A DNA stretch of 26,221 nt. Source: JAAYGD01 sp964428195 (GTDB lineage: Bacteria; Bacillota_I; Bacilli_A; RF39; UBA660). Under the pieces are notes generated by a model. The model was not told where the DNA came from. It worked only from the letters and a program-made list of their open reading frames with translations, and ran no database searches. Below, piece by piece: positions 8,259 through 15,092 of this stretch. The translations under genes and the position numbers were made by a program. The stretch covers positions 1-26,221 of the forward strand of contig CAYRXC010000009.1 of the NCBI GenBank assembly GCA_964428195.1, read 5' to 3'. Numbering within the stretch: the stretch's first letter is position 1; each line of letters opens with the position of its first letter.

Positions 8259-9245
8259 ATGAAAAAGAAAAGAAAAAACAGATTACCTTTGTTGTTAGTA
8301 ATGATGGGATTTACAATAACTATGCTTGGTACAACAACTTATGCATGGTTTACTGCTAATAGAACAGTTACAGTAAATGATATTCAAGTAAACATCGCAG
8401 CAAGTGGAGGTATTCAAGTGTCTGAAGATGGACAAAATTGGAGAAGTTTAGTTACAGACACACAACTAGTAGCAGCTACTACACTATATCCGGCAGCAGT
8501 TAACCAAATTCCAGGGGAATTGAATGCAGTTTCTACGGGATTAATTGTTGATAGTACTGGAAAGATGGAGATGTATACTGGAAGTGTTACTGCAGATGGT
8601 ACTGATTTTGAATTATCTACAACAAAAAGTACTGAAACCCATGGTACAGCTGGAAGCTTTGTTGCATTCGATCTATTTATTAGATTAGATTCTTCAGTTG
8701 GTGGTACTATTTATTTAACTCCAAATTCAGGAGTTATAGCAGATGGTACTGATACTGGAATAAAAAATGCTTCAAGAATAGCATTCGTTAATTTGGGAAA
8801 TACTCCAATTGGTAATCCATTAAGTACTGTTCAAGCTTTAAATGCTGGAGCAGCTGCAAATGTAAGAATGTGGGAACCAAATCATGATAGCCATACATCA
8901 GCAGCAGTTACACATGCTTTTAATACTTATGGATTAACTGTAGCTAATAATGATACATTTGTAGTTCCATATGATGGAGTTGTTGCTGAGTTTGGCACTG
9001 ATGACAATATTCTTGTTGGTGAGGCTAATGCTGTTGACAACCCGACTTTGTTCGCTGATGTAACACCGACTTTCTCTACAGTAGCTGGATTCTCAACATA
9101 TCCTACTGCATTCACATTAACACCTGGAACAATAACAAAAATGAGAATATATATGTGGATAGAAGGACAAGATGTTGACTGTGAAAATGCAGCATCTGGA
9201 GCAAATATTATTTATAACTTACAATTCTCATTAGACAATGTATAA
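8259..9245 (+). CDS. Major exported SipW-type substrate, likely fibre or matrix protein of 328 residues
   Basis: ATG 8259 lies 8 bp after AGGAGG. The product has a basic start (MKKKRKNR), a hydrophobic segment (residues 9-26) and the SipW-type exit sequence TTYAWFTANRTVTVNDIQV. The mature part is Gly/Thr/Val/Ala-rich and beta-strand-like. It ends with KMRIYMWIEGQDVDCENAAS and then strands closing in LQFSLDNV, a C-terminal signature I recall from TasA-like proteins of uncultured gut Firmicutes. It has a single cysteine, in that motif. Its own strong promoter, ideal ribosome binding site and dedicated terminator suggest high, separate expression, as for the abundant TasA subunit of Bacillus biofilm fibres. 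Base composition is less AT-biased than in the neighbours, which fits an abundant protein. The fibre role is inference; a surface-layer or camelysin-like role is possible. Confidence 0.65.
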   Translation: MKKKRKNRLPLLLVMMGFTITMLGTTTYAWFTANRTVTVNDIQVNIAASGGIQVSEDGQNWRSLVTDTQLVAATTLYPAAVNQIPGELNAVSTGLIVDSTGKMEMYTGSVTADGTDFELSTTKSTETHGTAGSFVAFDLFIRLDSSVGGTIYLTPNSGVIADGTDTGIKNASRIAFVNLGNTPIGNPLSTVQALNAGAAANVRMWEPNHDSHTSAAVTHAFNTYGLTVANNDTFVVPYDGVVAEFGTDDNILVGEANAVDNPTLFADVTPTFSTVAGFSTYPTAFTLTPGTITKMRIYMWIEGQDVDCENAASGANIIYNLQFSLDNV

Positions 9246-9256
9246 TAAATAGTAAT

Positions 9257-9287
9257 AAAAAAATCAACGATTATGTTGGTTTTTTTT
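9257..9287 (+). terminator. Rho-independent terminator after the 328-aa gene
   Basis: Stem AATCAAC (9262-9268) pairs with GTTGGTT (9275-9281) around a 6-nt loop, preceded by an A-run and followed by a T-run to 9287. Confidence 0.85.
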
Positions 9288-9304
9288 ATTTATTGTTATA
9301 TAAT
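9276..9304 (+). promoter_or_regulatory. Probable promoter of the 82-aa membrane protein gene
   Basis: TTGGTT (9276-9281), exactly 17 bp, then TATAAT (9299-9304). The -35 falls within the terminator's right arm, so terminator and promoter are nested. Confidence 0.55.
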
Positions 9305-9323
9305 TGTTTTAGGATGGTGAGTT

Positions 9324-9572
9324 ATGTTTAAGAAAGTATTTTCTTCGATAGTAATAATAGTATTTATAGCAATAGGAACAATATGGCTATTGGATTATGA
9401 TAAGGTAAAGAAAGGATTAGAACCAACTTTTTGTATAAAAAAACAAACATACACATATGACGATGGAGAAACTAAAGTGTGTAAAGGAATGGGTTATGTA
9501 ATATATGAGTACAAAAGAACAAGCAATACAAAAACAGTGGTAGGACCTTTCTGGTTTAAACTAGAACAATAA
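9324..9572 (+). CDS. Small single-pass membrane protein of 82 residues, unknown function
   Basis: ATG 9324 follows GGTGAG. Residues 6-23 form one hydrophobic segment after a basic MFKK start, so the protein is either membrane-anchored with an external C-terminal domain of about 55 residues or secreted. That domain has two cysteines (in PTFCIKK and TKVCKGMGY) that could form a disulfide. It ends in FWFKLEQ. I do not recognise a named family. It is monocistronic, with its own promoter and its own terminator directly after the stop, so it is not clearly tied to the fibre locus upstream. Confidence 0.7.
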   Translation: MFKKVFSSIVIIVFIAIGTIWLLDYDKVKKGLEPTFCIKKQTYTYDDGETKVCKGMGYVIYEYKRTSNTKTVVGPFWFKLEQ

Positions 9573-9593
9573 AAGATACGAAAGTATCTTTTT
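9571..9593 (+). terminator. Rho-independent terminator with GAAA tetraloop
   Basis: A perfect 9-bp stem, AAAAGATAC (9571-9579) with GTATCTTTT (9584-9592), is closed by a GAAA loop and followed by T-rich sequence. Its left arm starts inside the preceding stop codon. Confidence 0.85.
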
Positions 9594-9598
9594 ATTTA

Positions 9599-9607
9599 TG
9601 ATATAAT
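9599..9607 (+). promoter_or_regulatory. Extended -10 promoter of the SDR/PLP/popT operon
   Basis: TGATATAAT gives an extended -10 17 bp before the start codon at 9624; no good -35 is present. The 5' leader would be only about 10 nt. Confidence 0.5.
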
Positions 9608-9623
9608 CTATTTGGGTGATATT

Positions 9624-10355
9624 ATGAAGACGGTATTAGTTACTGGTTCAAGTAGAGGAATAGGAAGAGAAACCATTATAGAGTTTGCGAAGAATAAGTA
9701 TAATGTAATAATAAACTATAATAAAAGTAAAAATAAAGCTCTAAAGTTGAAAGAGTTTGTAGAAAAAAAGTATAAAGTTGAAGCTTTAGTAATTAAATGC
9801 GATATCTCAAAAGAAAACGAAGTAATAGAAATGATCAATGAATCTATAAAAAAATTTAAAAAAATTGACGTTTTAGTAAATAATGCTGGAATTGCTATAG
9901 ATAATGATTTGTTTTTAAAAGATTCTGATGAATTCAAGAAGGTTATAAATGTTAATCTTCTAGGATCATATTTGGTAACCAAACATTTGTCTAAACATAT
10001 GATCAATAATAAAAAGGGAAATATTATATTTATTAGTTCTACAAACGGAATAGACACTAACTATGAATATAGTATTGACTATGATGCTTCTAAGGCTGGA
10101 GTAATATCCCTTATGAAAAACTTTTCAAATATTCTTTCTCCTTATGTAAGAGTAAATACTATTGCTCCTGGATGGGTAGAGACTGAGATGAACAAAGAAC
10201 TTGATAATAAAATGATGGATGAAGAAAAGAAAAGAATAATGTTGAATAGATTTGCGGAACCAAACGAGATTTCAAAAGTAATCTATTTCCTAGCGTCTGA
10301 TGATGCAAGTTATATTAATAACTCAGTAATTAGAGTTGACGGAGGTTTTAGATAA
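9624..10355 (+). CDS. Short-chain dehydrogenase/reductase, FabG-like
   Basis: ATG 9624 (243 aa) is preferred over an in-frame TTG at 9612 because GGGTGAT (9614-9620) is its ribosome binding site. It is a soluble NAD(P)H-dependent oxidoreductase of the classical SDR family. Visible are the cofactor-binding TGSSRGIG (7-14), Asp60 in KCDIS, NNAG (86-89), Ser138/139 and the catalytic YDASK (Tyr153, Lys157). APGWVETEM and the C-terminal VDGGF are standard for FabG-like enzymes. A free Arg11 after the Gly-rich loop suggests NADPH. FabG itself (3-oxoacyl-ACP reductase) is possible, but no other fatty-acid gene is nearby, so the substrate is left open. The stop overlaps the next start by one base (TAATG), so it is co-translated with the PLP enzyme. 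Confidence 0.9.
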   Translation: MKTVLVTGSSRGIGRETIIEFAKNKYNVIINYNKSKNKALKLKEFVEKKYKVEALVIKCDISKENEVIEMINESIKKFKKIDVLVNNAGIAIDNDLFLKDSDEFKKVINVNLLGSYLVTKHLSKHMINNKKGNIIFISSTNGIDTNYEYSIDYDASKAGVISLMKNFSNILSPYVRVNTIAPGWVETEMNKELDNKMMDEEKKRIMLNRFAEPNEISKVIYFLASDDASYINNSVIRVDGGFR

Positions 10356-11545
10356 TGACAATTGAAAAAGTATTTGAAAAAATAGATGATATTTGTTATT
10401 TTAATAGTGAAAAAGTGTTGAAAGCTTTTCAAAATAACAAGGTATCTGATACGCACTTTACAGGAACCACGGGATATGGATACAACGATGTTGGAAGAGA
10501 CGTAATAGAAGACATATATTCTGAGATTTTTAAGGCTGAAGATAGTTTGGTTAGAGGTCAATTTATATCGGGAACTCATGCACTTACTACAACTTTGTTT
10601 GGATTACTTAGACCTAATGATATGTTGCTTAGTATTTCTGGCAAACCATACGATACTTTAGATGAAGTAATAGGAATTAGAGAAAATGAGAGTTCATTAA
10701 GAGCGTATGGAATTAATTATGAGCAAATTGAACTAATAAACGATGATTTTGATTATGACAAGATAGAGCTCAAATTAAAAGAGAAAAAAATTAAAGTAAT
10801 AGAGATTCAAAGATCTAGGGGGTATTCTTTAAGAAAAAGTATTGACCTAGATAAAATTGAAAAAGTAGCCAAATTAATAAAAAACATTTCTAAAGATACT
10901 ATAGTAATGGTTGACAATTGTTATTGTGAATTTGTTTCTAAAAAAGAACCAATAGAAGTTGGAGCTGATATTGTAGTCGGATCATTGATTAAAAATTTAG
11001 GTGCTGGAGTTGCCCCAAATGGAGCCTATGTTGCTGGGAAAAAGAATCTAATACATTTAGTGTCAGAAAGACTTAATTCGCCAGGAATAGGCAAAGAAGC
11101 GGGTCCTAGCATGGGAATGAACAAATTAATTCTTCAAGGTCTATATTTTGCCCCTAGCGTTGTAAGTTCGGCTTTAAAAACAGTAATATTAGCAAGTAAA
11201 TTACTTGAGGAAAAAGGATATGCTGTAGAACCAAAATACAACGATGAAAGATCGGATATAGTACAAACAATAATATTTAACAATAAAGCTAAATTAATAA
11301 AATTTTGTAAAAGCATACAAAGATATTCGGCAATAGACTCATTCGTATCTCCTGAACCGGATGAAATGCCTGGATATGACGATAAGATAATTATGGCTTC
11401 TGGTTCGTTTACACAAGGATCTTCTATAGAACTAAGTTGTGATGGCCCTATAAGGGAACCATATGTGGCTTTTTTACAAGGAAGTTTAACTTATGAATAT
11501 GGTAAAATTGCAGTAGAAAAAGCAATAGAAAGTATTGAGGAATAA
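10355..11545 (+). CDS. PLP-dependent C-S lyase-like enzyme, aluminium-resistance / methionine gamma-lyase family
   Basis: This 396-aa protein matches the YnbB-type family often labelled aluminium resistance protein (Cys/Met-metabolism-like, fold type I). Visible motifs are FTGTTGYGYNDVGRD near residue 35, QFISGTHA (69-76), the pyridine-binding Asp187 in MVDNCYCEF, and the Schiff-base lysine Lys213 in GSLIKNLGAG. GSFTQGSSIELSCDGPIREP near the end is very typical of the family. Length is slightly under the usual 410-420 residues but all core motifs are present. The true substrate in bacteria is not settled; sulfur-amino-acid lyase activity is the family-based guess. It is tightly coupled to the SDR gene before it and the popT gene after it. 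Confidence 0.9.
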   Translation: MTIEKVFEKIDDICYFNSEKVLKAFQNNKVSDTHFTGTTGYGYNDVGRDVIEDIYSEIFKAEDSLVRGQFISGTHALTTTLFGLLRPNDMLLSISGKPYDTLDEVIGIRENESSLRAYGINYEQIELINDDFDYDKIELKLKEKKIKVIEIQRSRGYSLRKSIDLDKIEKVAKLIKNISKDTIVMVDNCYCEFVSKKEPIEVGADIVVGSLIKNLGAGVAPNGAYVAGKKNLIHLVSERLNSPGIGKEAGPSMGMNKLILQGLYFAPSVVSSALKTVILASKLLEEKGYAVEPKYNDERSDIVQTIIFNNKAKLIKFCKSIQRYSAIDSFVSPEPDEMPGYDDKIIMASGSFTQGSSIELSCDGPIREPYVAFLQGSLTYEYGKIAVEKAIESIEE

Positions 11546-11546
11546 T

Positions 11547-12380
11547 ATGAAAAATTTAATATATTTTATTAAAGGATTAGTGGTTGGCGCTACAACATCA
11601 GTTCCAGGAGTAAGTGGTGGAACAATGGCAATTATTTTAGATGTATATGATAAAATGATACACTCCATGAGTAAATTTTTTAAAGATATCAAGACAAACG
11701 GAATTTTTTTACTAATTATAGGAATTGGAATGTGTATTGGTTTATTTACAGCAGCTCCTTTTGTTGAGTTCCTAATAGATCAATACAAATTTCCTTCTTT
11801 ATTCTTCTTTTTAGGAGTAGTATTTGCAGGAATGCCTGTTCTTATAAATAAAGCTAATACGGGGAAAAAGCGAAAGACCGATTTCTTGTTTTTTGTATTA
11901 GGTGCTCTATTAATTGGAGGACTATTGATATTGGAAAACAATTTTGAAGGTTCGTTATTTGATTTGTCGAATAAATTAAACTTCATAGATTTTATTATAC
12001 TATTTATGTCTGGAATAATAATTGCAATAGCTCTAATTCTTCCTGGAATTAGTACTTCATTTTTATTAGTTACATTGGGATTATATAAACCTCTAATTGC
12101 GGCAGTAAAAACAATGAATATTCCTTTTTTAATTCCAATTGTTATTGGAGTAATATTTGGAATCCTTGCTACAACCAGTATATTAGAAAAGATGATGAAT
12201 GAAAAACCCCGTCAAACTTATTTATTAATTATAGGTTTTGTGGTTATATCGATAATACAAGTATTCCCAGGAATCCCTAAAGGATTAGATATAATATATT
12301 CGATAGTCACTTTCATTTTAGGATATCTATTAATATTCTATACAATAAAAAAAGCCAATGCTGTTAACACTAAGATGTAA
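11547..12380 (+). CDS. popT: PopT-family (DUF368) undecaprenyl-phosphate translocase
   Basis: ATG 11547 (277 aa) follows TTGAGGAAT; the in-frame TTG at 11535 would lie inside the preceding gene. DUF368 proteins have been shown to return undecaprenyl phosphate across the membrane for reuse in wall and capsule synthesis. The sequence has about eight hydrophobic segments and two related re-entrant-type motifs, SVPGVSGGT near residue 20 and LPGISTSFLLVTLGLY in the second half, the internal pseudo-repeat expected for the family. It lies one base after the PLP-enzyme stop, so it belongs to the same operon, although no wall-synthesis gene is visible here. Confidence 0.85.
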   Translation: MKNLIYFIKGLVVGATTSVPGVSGGTMAIILDVYDKMIHSMSKFFKDIKTNGIFLLIIGIGMCIGLFTAAPFVEFLIDQYKFPSLFFFLGVVFAGMPVLINKANTGKKRKTDFLFFVLGALLIGGLLILENNFEGSLFDLSNKLNFIDFIILFMSGIIIAIALILPGISTSFLLVTLGLYKPLIAAVKTMNIPFLIPIVIGVIFGILATTSILEKMMNEKPRQTYLLIIGFVVISIIQVFPGIPKGLDIIYSIVTFILGYLLIFYTIKKANAVNTKM

Positions 12381-12396
12381 CTTCATTGACTTTTTT
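12347..12396. terminator. Bidirectional terminator between popT and htpG
   Basis: AAAAAAAG-C-CAATG (12347-12360) pairs with CATTG-A-CTTTTTT (12384-12396), with one mismatch and a 23-nt loop. A- and T-runs flank both sides, so it can stop transcripts from either strand. The left arm is inside popT and the right arm touches the htpG stop. Confidence 0.65.
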
Positions 12397-14239
12397 AATT
12401 TAATAAATTATAAATATCATTTGAATATTCAATCGGATCGTCAATTTCCAATCCTTCAATCAATTTTGATTGATTGAATAAAACTCTCGATAACATTTTT
12501 AATCTTTCTTTGTCGTTGGTATAAAATTCTTTTGCCTTATTAAATAGATCGTGACTCTTATTTATTTCAAGTATCTTTTCTGCTTTTATGTTGTTATCCA
12601 AAGGCATATTTTTCAATACTTTTTCCATTTCTATAGAAATATCGCCTTCGCTTATTAAACATGCTGGATAAGTTTTAAGTTTATTTGAAAACACTACGTC
12701 TTTAACCTTATCTTTTAATTCCTCTTTAATGAAGTTTAGTACTTCTTTTTCATTATCGCTGCTTTCTTCTACTGTCTTTTCATCTGTTGATGCAATCGAT
12801 TTAAATTCTTTTTCTTTATATTTATATAGGGCCTTAATTGCAAATTCATCTATATCATCTACTAAATATAAAATGTCGTTACTCTTCTCTTTTGCCACTT
12901 CAATTTGAGGCATTTTATCTATTTTCTCTACACTAGACCCTGTAACATAATATATATATTTATCATCTTTATCCATCTTTTCATAATATTCTTCGAGAGT
13001 AATCATCTTTTTTTCTTTTGAAGAATAGAATAATAACAAATCTTGTAATGTATCTTTGTTAATTCCCCAATCCGAATATACTCCGAATTTTAGAACTTTT
13101 CCAAACTTTTCAAAGAATTGTTCATATTTTTCTCTATCTTCTTTTAGCATATCAAGTAGTTCTTTTTGTATTTTTTCTTTAATCTTTTTCGCAATAAATT
13201 GAAGTTGTTTATCTTGTTGAATAACTTCTCTTGAAAGATTTAATGAAATGTCTGGAGAATCTACAACTCCTTTTACAAATCCAAAATAATCCGGTAATAA
13301 TTCTTTTGATTTCTCGGTAATAAGTACATTGTTTGAATATAGTTCTAATCCTTTTTCGTAATCTTTTGAATAGAAATCAAAAGGAACTTCATCTGGAATA
13401 AACAATATTGAACTAAAATTTATTAAACCTTCTATATTGTAATGTATTACTTTTAATGGTTTGCCATATCCGAATCTTTGCTCATTGTAGAAATTTTCAT
13501 AATCTTCATCTTTTAAATCTTTTTTGTTCTTTTGCCAAATAGATACCATGTTATTTAGAGTTTCATCTTCGTTGTAATCTTCAAATTCATCTTCTTTATC
13601 TTTTTTTGGTCTAGATTTAGTAACATTCATTATTATTGGATATCTAATAAAATTAGAATATTTTTTTACTAGGGATCTAATTTTACTTTCCTCTAATAAA
13701 TCACTAAATGTATAATCATCATTATCTTCCATTAATTCAATAATTATATCGGTTCCAATTTCATTTTTATTAGATTCTTTTATAGAATAACCATCAATTC
13801 CTTCAGATTCCCATAAGTAAGCGTCTTTATCTTTTTTTGTATTTACAGATACTTTTTTAGCTACCATAAATGAAGAATAAAAGCCCACTCCAAAGTGACC
13901 GATAATATCTTTATTAGGTTTGTTATTTAGTTTGAATTCTTCTGAACCACTTTTTGCAATTACTCCTAGATTGTTTTCTAATTCGTCTTTGTTCATCCCA
14001 ATTCCGGTGTCTTTGATAGTTAGGGTTCTGTTATCTTTGTCAACTTCTATTCTAATTATCAAATCTTTTTTACCAATGTCTTTTTTCTTAGAAGTTAGCA
14101 TATAAAATTGTCTTTTATCTAACGCGTCACTAGCATTAGATATAAGCTCCCTTAAAAATATCTCCTTATTAGTATAAATTGAATTTATTACTATATCTAA
14201 TAGTTTTTTTGACTCTGCTTTAAATTGTTTTTTTGCCAT
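12395..14239 (-). CDS. htpG: HtpG, bacterial Hsp90 chaperone
   Basis: The start is ATG at 14237-14239 on the minus strand, 5 bp after a perfect AAGGAGG. A longer reading frame back to 14266 has no ribosome binding site and overlaps the CIRCE element, so the protein is 614 aa. It is a cytoplasmic ATP-dependent dimeric chaperone. N-terminal GHKL ATPase motifs: LRELISNASDALDK (Glu31, Asn35), DTGIGM (77-82), GVIAKSGSEEF and GHFGVGFYS. The middle domain carries the catalytic-loop phrase LNLSREVIQ, and a C-terminal dimerisation domain follows, without the eukaryotic MEEVD tail. It is regulated by HrcA through CIRCE just upstream, a pattern that differs from Bacillus subtilis htpG. Confidence 0.97.
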   Translation of the reverse strand: MAKKQFKAESKKLLDIVINSIYTNKEIFLRELISNASDALDKRQFYMLTSKKKDIGKKDLIIRIEVDKDNRTLTIKDTGIGMNKDELENNLGVIAKSGSEEFKLNNKPNKDIIGHFGVGFYSSFMVAKKVSVNTKKDKDAYLWESEGIDGYSIKESNKNEIGTDIIIELMEDNDDYTFSDLLEESKIRSLVKKYSNFIRYPIIMNVTKSRPKKDKEDEFEDYNEDETLNNMVSIWQKNKKDLKDEDYENFYNEQRFGYGKPLKVIHYNIEGLINFSSILFIPDEVPFDFYSKDYEKGLELYSNNVLITEKSKELLPDYFGFVKGVVDSPDISLNLSREVIQQDKQLQFIAKKIKEKIQKELLDMLKEDREKYEQFFEKFGKVLKFGVYSDWGINKDTLQDLLLFYSSKEKKMITLEEYYEKMDKDDKYIYYVTGSSVEKIDKMPQIEVAKEKSNDILYLVDDIDEFAIKALYKYKEKEFKSIASTDEKTVEESSDNEKEVLNFIKEELKDKVKDVVFSNKLKTYPACLISEGDISIEMEKVLKNMPLDNNIKAEKILEINKSHDLFNKAKEFYTNDKERLKMLSRVLFNQSKLIEGLEIDDPIEYSNDIYNLLN

Positions 14240-14252
14240 TTTTTCCTCCTTG

Positions 14253-14279
14253 ATAGCACTTGACATTAAAGAGTGCTAA
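14253..14279 (-). promoter_or_regulatory. CIRCE operator (HrcA site) of htpG
   Basis: ATAGCACTT - 9 bp - GAGTGCTAA. The right arm is perfect and the left matches 7 of 9 positions of TTAGCACTC-N9-GAGTGCTAA. It lies just downstream of the htpG -10, covering the predicted transcription start and 5' leader, the usual place for HrcA repression. Confidence 0.9.
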
Positions 14280-14283
14280 ATAC

Positions 14284-14312
14284 ATTATAATACTATATTT
14301 ATTAAAATTCAA
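14284..14312 (-). promoter_or_regulatory. htpG promoter
   Basis: Read on the minus strand: TTGAAT (14312-14307), exactly 17 bp, then TATAAT (14289-14284). The start point would fall inside the CIRCE element. Confidence 0.8.
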
Positions 14313-14331
14313 GTATAAAAAAATTAAAATA

Positions 14332-14358
14332 TTAGCACTCCTTCTTGACAAGTGCTAA
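14332..14358 (+). promoter_or_regulatory. CIRCE operator (HrcA site) of hsp20
   Basis: TTAGCACTC - 9 bp - AAGTGCTAA; the left arm is perfect and the right matches 8 of 9. It overlaps the -35 of the hsp20 promoter. An extra half site, GTGCTAATA, follows at 14364-14372 across the -10. Confidence 0.93.
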
Positions 14359-14373
14359 TGAATGTGCTAATAT
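14345..14373 (+). promoter_or_regulatory. hsp20 promoter, near-consensus with extended -10
   Basis: TTGACA (14345-14350), 17 bp, then TAATAT (14368-14373) preceded by TGC. The -35 lies inside the CIRCE operator, so HrcA binding would block RNA polymerase directly. Confidence 0.85.
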
Positions 14374-14392
14374 TTAATCGGAGGTGGAAATT

Positions 14393-14785
14393 ATGAATTT
14401 AATTACTAGAGATTCATTATTTGATTCATTGTTTGATACTTTTAATGATAGCAAAAAAACGGGGAATTTAATGAAAGCTGATATATACGAGAAAGAAGAC
14501 AACTACGTAATAGAGCTTGATATTCCAGGCTTCAAAAAAGATGAAGTAAATGTAGATTATGAGGATGGTTATGTAACAGTAACTGCCAAGAAAGAAAAAG
14601 ACGAAAAAGAAGAAAAGAAAAACTACATTAGAAGAGAAAGAATATATGGAGAATACACAAGAAGCTTTTATGTTGGAAATATAAAAGAAGAAGACATCAA
14701 AGCAAAATTTGATGAAGGTGTATTGAAACTAAATTTCCCTAAAGAGAATCAAAAAGAAAATATCAAACAAATACCAATTGAATAA
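14393..14785 (+). CDS. Hsp20 / alpha-crystallin small heat-shock protein
   Basis: ATG 14393 (130 aa) follows CGGAGGTGG; the in-frame GTG at 14384 is part of that ribosome binding site. It is an ATP-independent holdase that keeps unfolding proteins soluble in the cytoplasm. The alpha-crystallin domain runs from about residue 25 to 120: an initial MKADIYEKEDNYVIELDIPG, a VTVTAKKE strand, the RRERIYGEYTRSFYVG region and the conserved late motif DEGVLKLNFPK (the GVL signature). A short N-terminal arm (about 25 residues) and C-terminal IPIE (an IxI-type oligomer anchor) are present. It is monocistronic, with a CIRCE-controlled promoter and its own terminator. Confidence 0.96.
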   Translation: MNLITRDSLFDSLFDTFNDSKKTGNLMKADIYEKEDNYVIELDIPGFKKDEVNVDYEDGYVTVTAKKEKDEKEEKKNYIRRERIYGEYTRSFYVGNIKEEDIKAKFDEGVLKLNFPKENQKENIKQIPIE

Positions 14786-14791
14786 TGATAT

Positions 14792-14816
14792 AAGCAAGCA
14801 ATGCTTGCTTTTTTTT
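14792..14816 (+). terminator. Rho-independent terminator of hsp20
   Basis: Stem AAGCAAGC (14792-14799) pairs perfectly with GCTTGCTT (14803-14810) around a 3-nt loop, followed by a T-run to 14816. Confidence 0.93.
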
Positions 14817-14817
14817 G

Positions 14818-14846
14818 TTGATTATTATATAAAGCGATGTTATAAT
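14818..14846 (+). promoter_or_regulatory. tRNA-Cys promoter
   Basis: TTGATT (14818-14823), 17 bp, then TATAAT (14841-14846) with an upstream TGT (extended -10). The predicted start leaves a leader of only 4-5 nt before the tRNA. Confidence 0.8.
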
Positions 14847-14856
14847 TTTTATACAT

Positions 14857-14930
14857 GGGGCCATAGCCAAGTGGTAAGGTACGGGTCTGCAACACCCTCA
14901 GCGCCGGTTCAAATCCGGCTGGCCCCTCCA
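14857..14930 (+). tRNA. tRNA-Cys (anticodon GCA), CCA encoded
   Basis: Acceptor stem GGGGCCA (14857-14863) pairs with TGGCCCC (14920-14926), followed by T and CCA. The T arm is GCCGG-TTCAAAT-CCGGC. The anticodon loop CTGCAAC (14887-14893) holds GCA at 14889-14891. The variable loop is 4 nt. The first anticodon-stem pair is a C-U mismatch (14882/14898); the other four pairs are good. It is flanked by its own promoter and terminator. Confidence 0.95.
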
Positions 14931-14940
14931 AATTGCAAAT

Positions 14941-14971
14941 AAAAGGAATTCTTTGATTAGGATTCCTTTTT
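14941..14971 (+). terminator. Rho-independent terminator of tRNA-Cys
   Basis: AAAAGGAAT (14941-14949) pairs with ATTCCTTTT (14962-14970) around a 12-nt loop, with a T following. Confidence 0.85.
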
Positions 14972-15065
14972 ATATAAGAGGTATAAAATTATTTATCCTA
15001 ATTGATCAATTCTATAAGGATTAACTAGAGGTAAATAAGTCTATAGAAAATAATAATGAGAAAAG

Positions 15066-15074
15066 TGATATAAT
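15066..15074 (+). promoter_or_regulatory. Extended -10 promoter of the WYL regulator gene
   Basis: TGATATAAT (TATAAT at 15069-15074) lies 18 bp before the start codon at 15093; there is no clear -35. The 120 bp between the tRNA terminator and this site otherwise shows nothing recognisable. Confidence 0.5.
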
Positions 15075-15092
15075 CGAATTGAAGGTGGATTT

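Noticed and set aside
14240..14266. Longer HtpG N-terminus (nine more residues)
   Set aside because: It would be translated from within the CIRCE element without a ribosome binding site, while ATG at 14239 has a perfect one and starts at the conserved family N-terminus.
14749..14931. 60-codon minus-strand ORF beginning MEGPAGFEPA
   Set aside because: It is the antisense of tRNA-Cys and the hsp20 terminator. This peptide type is a well-known false ORF opposite tRNA genes.
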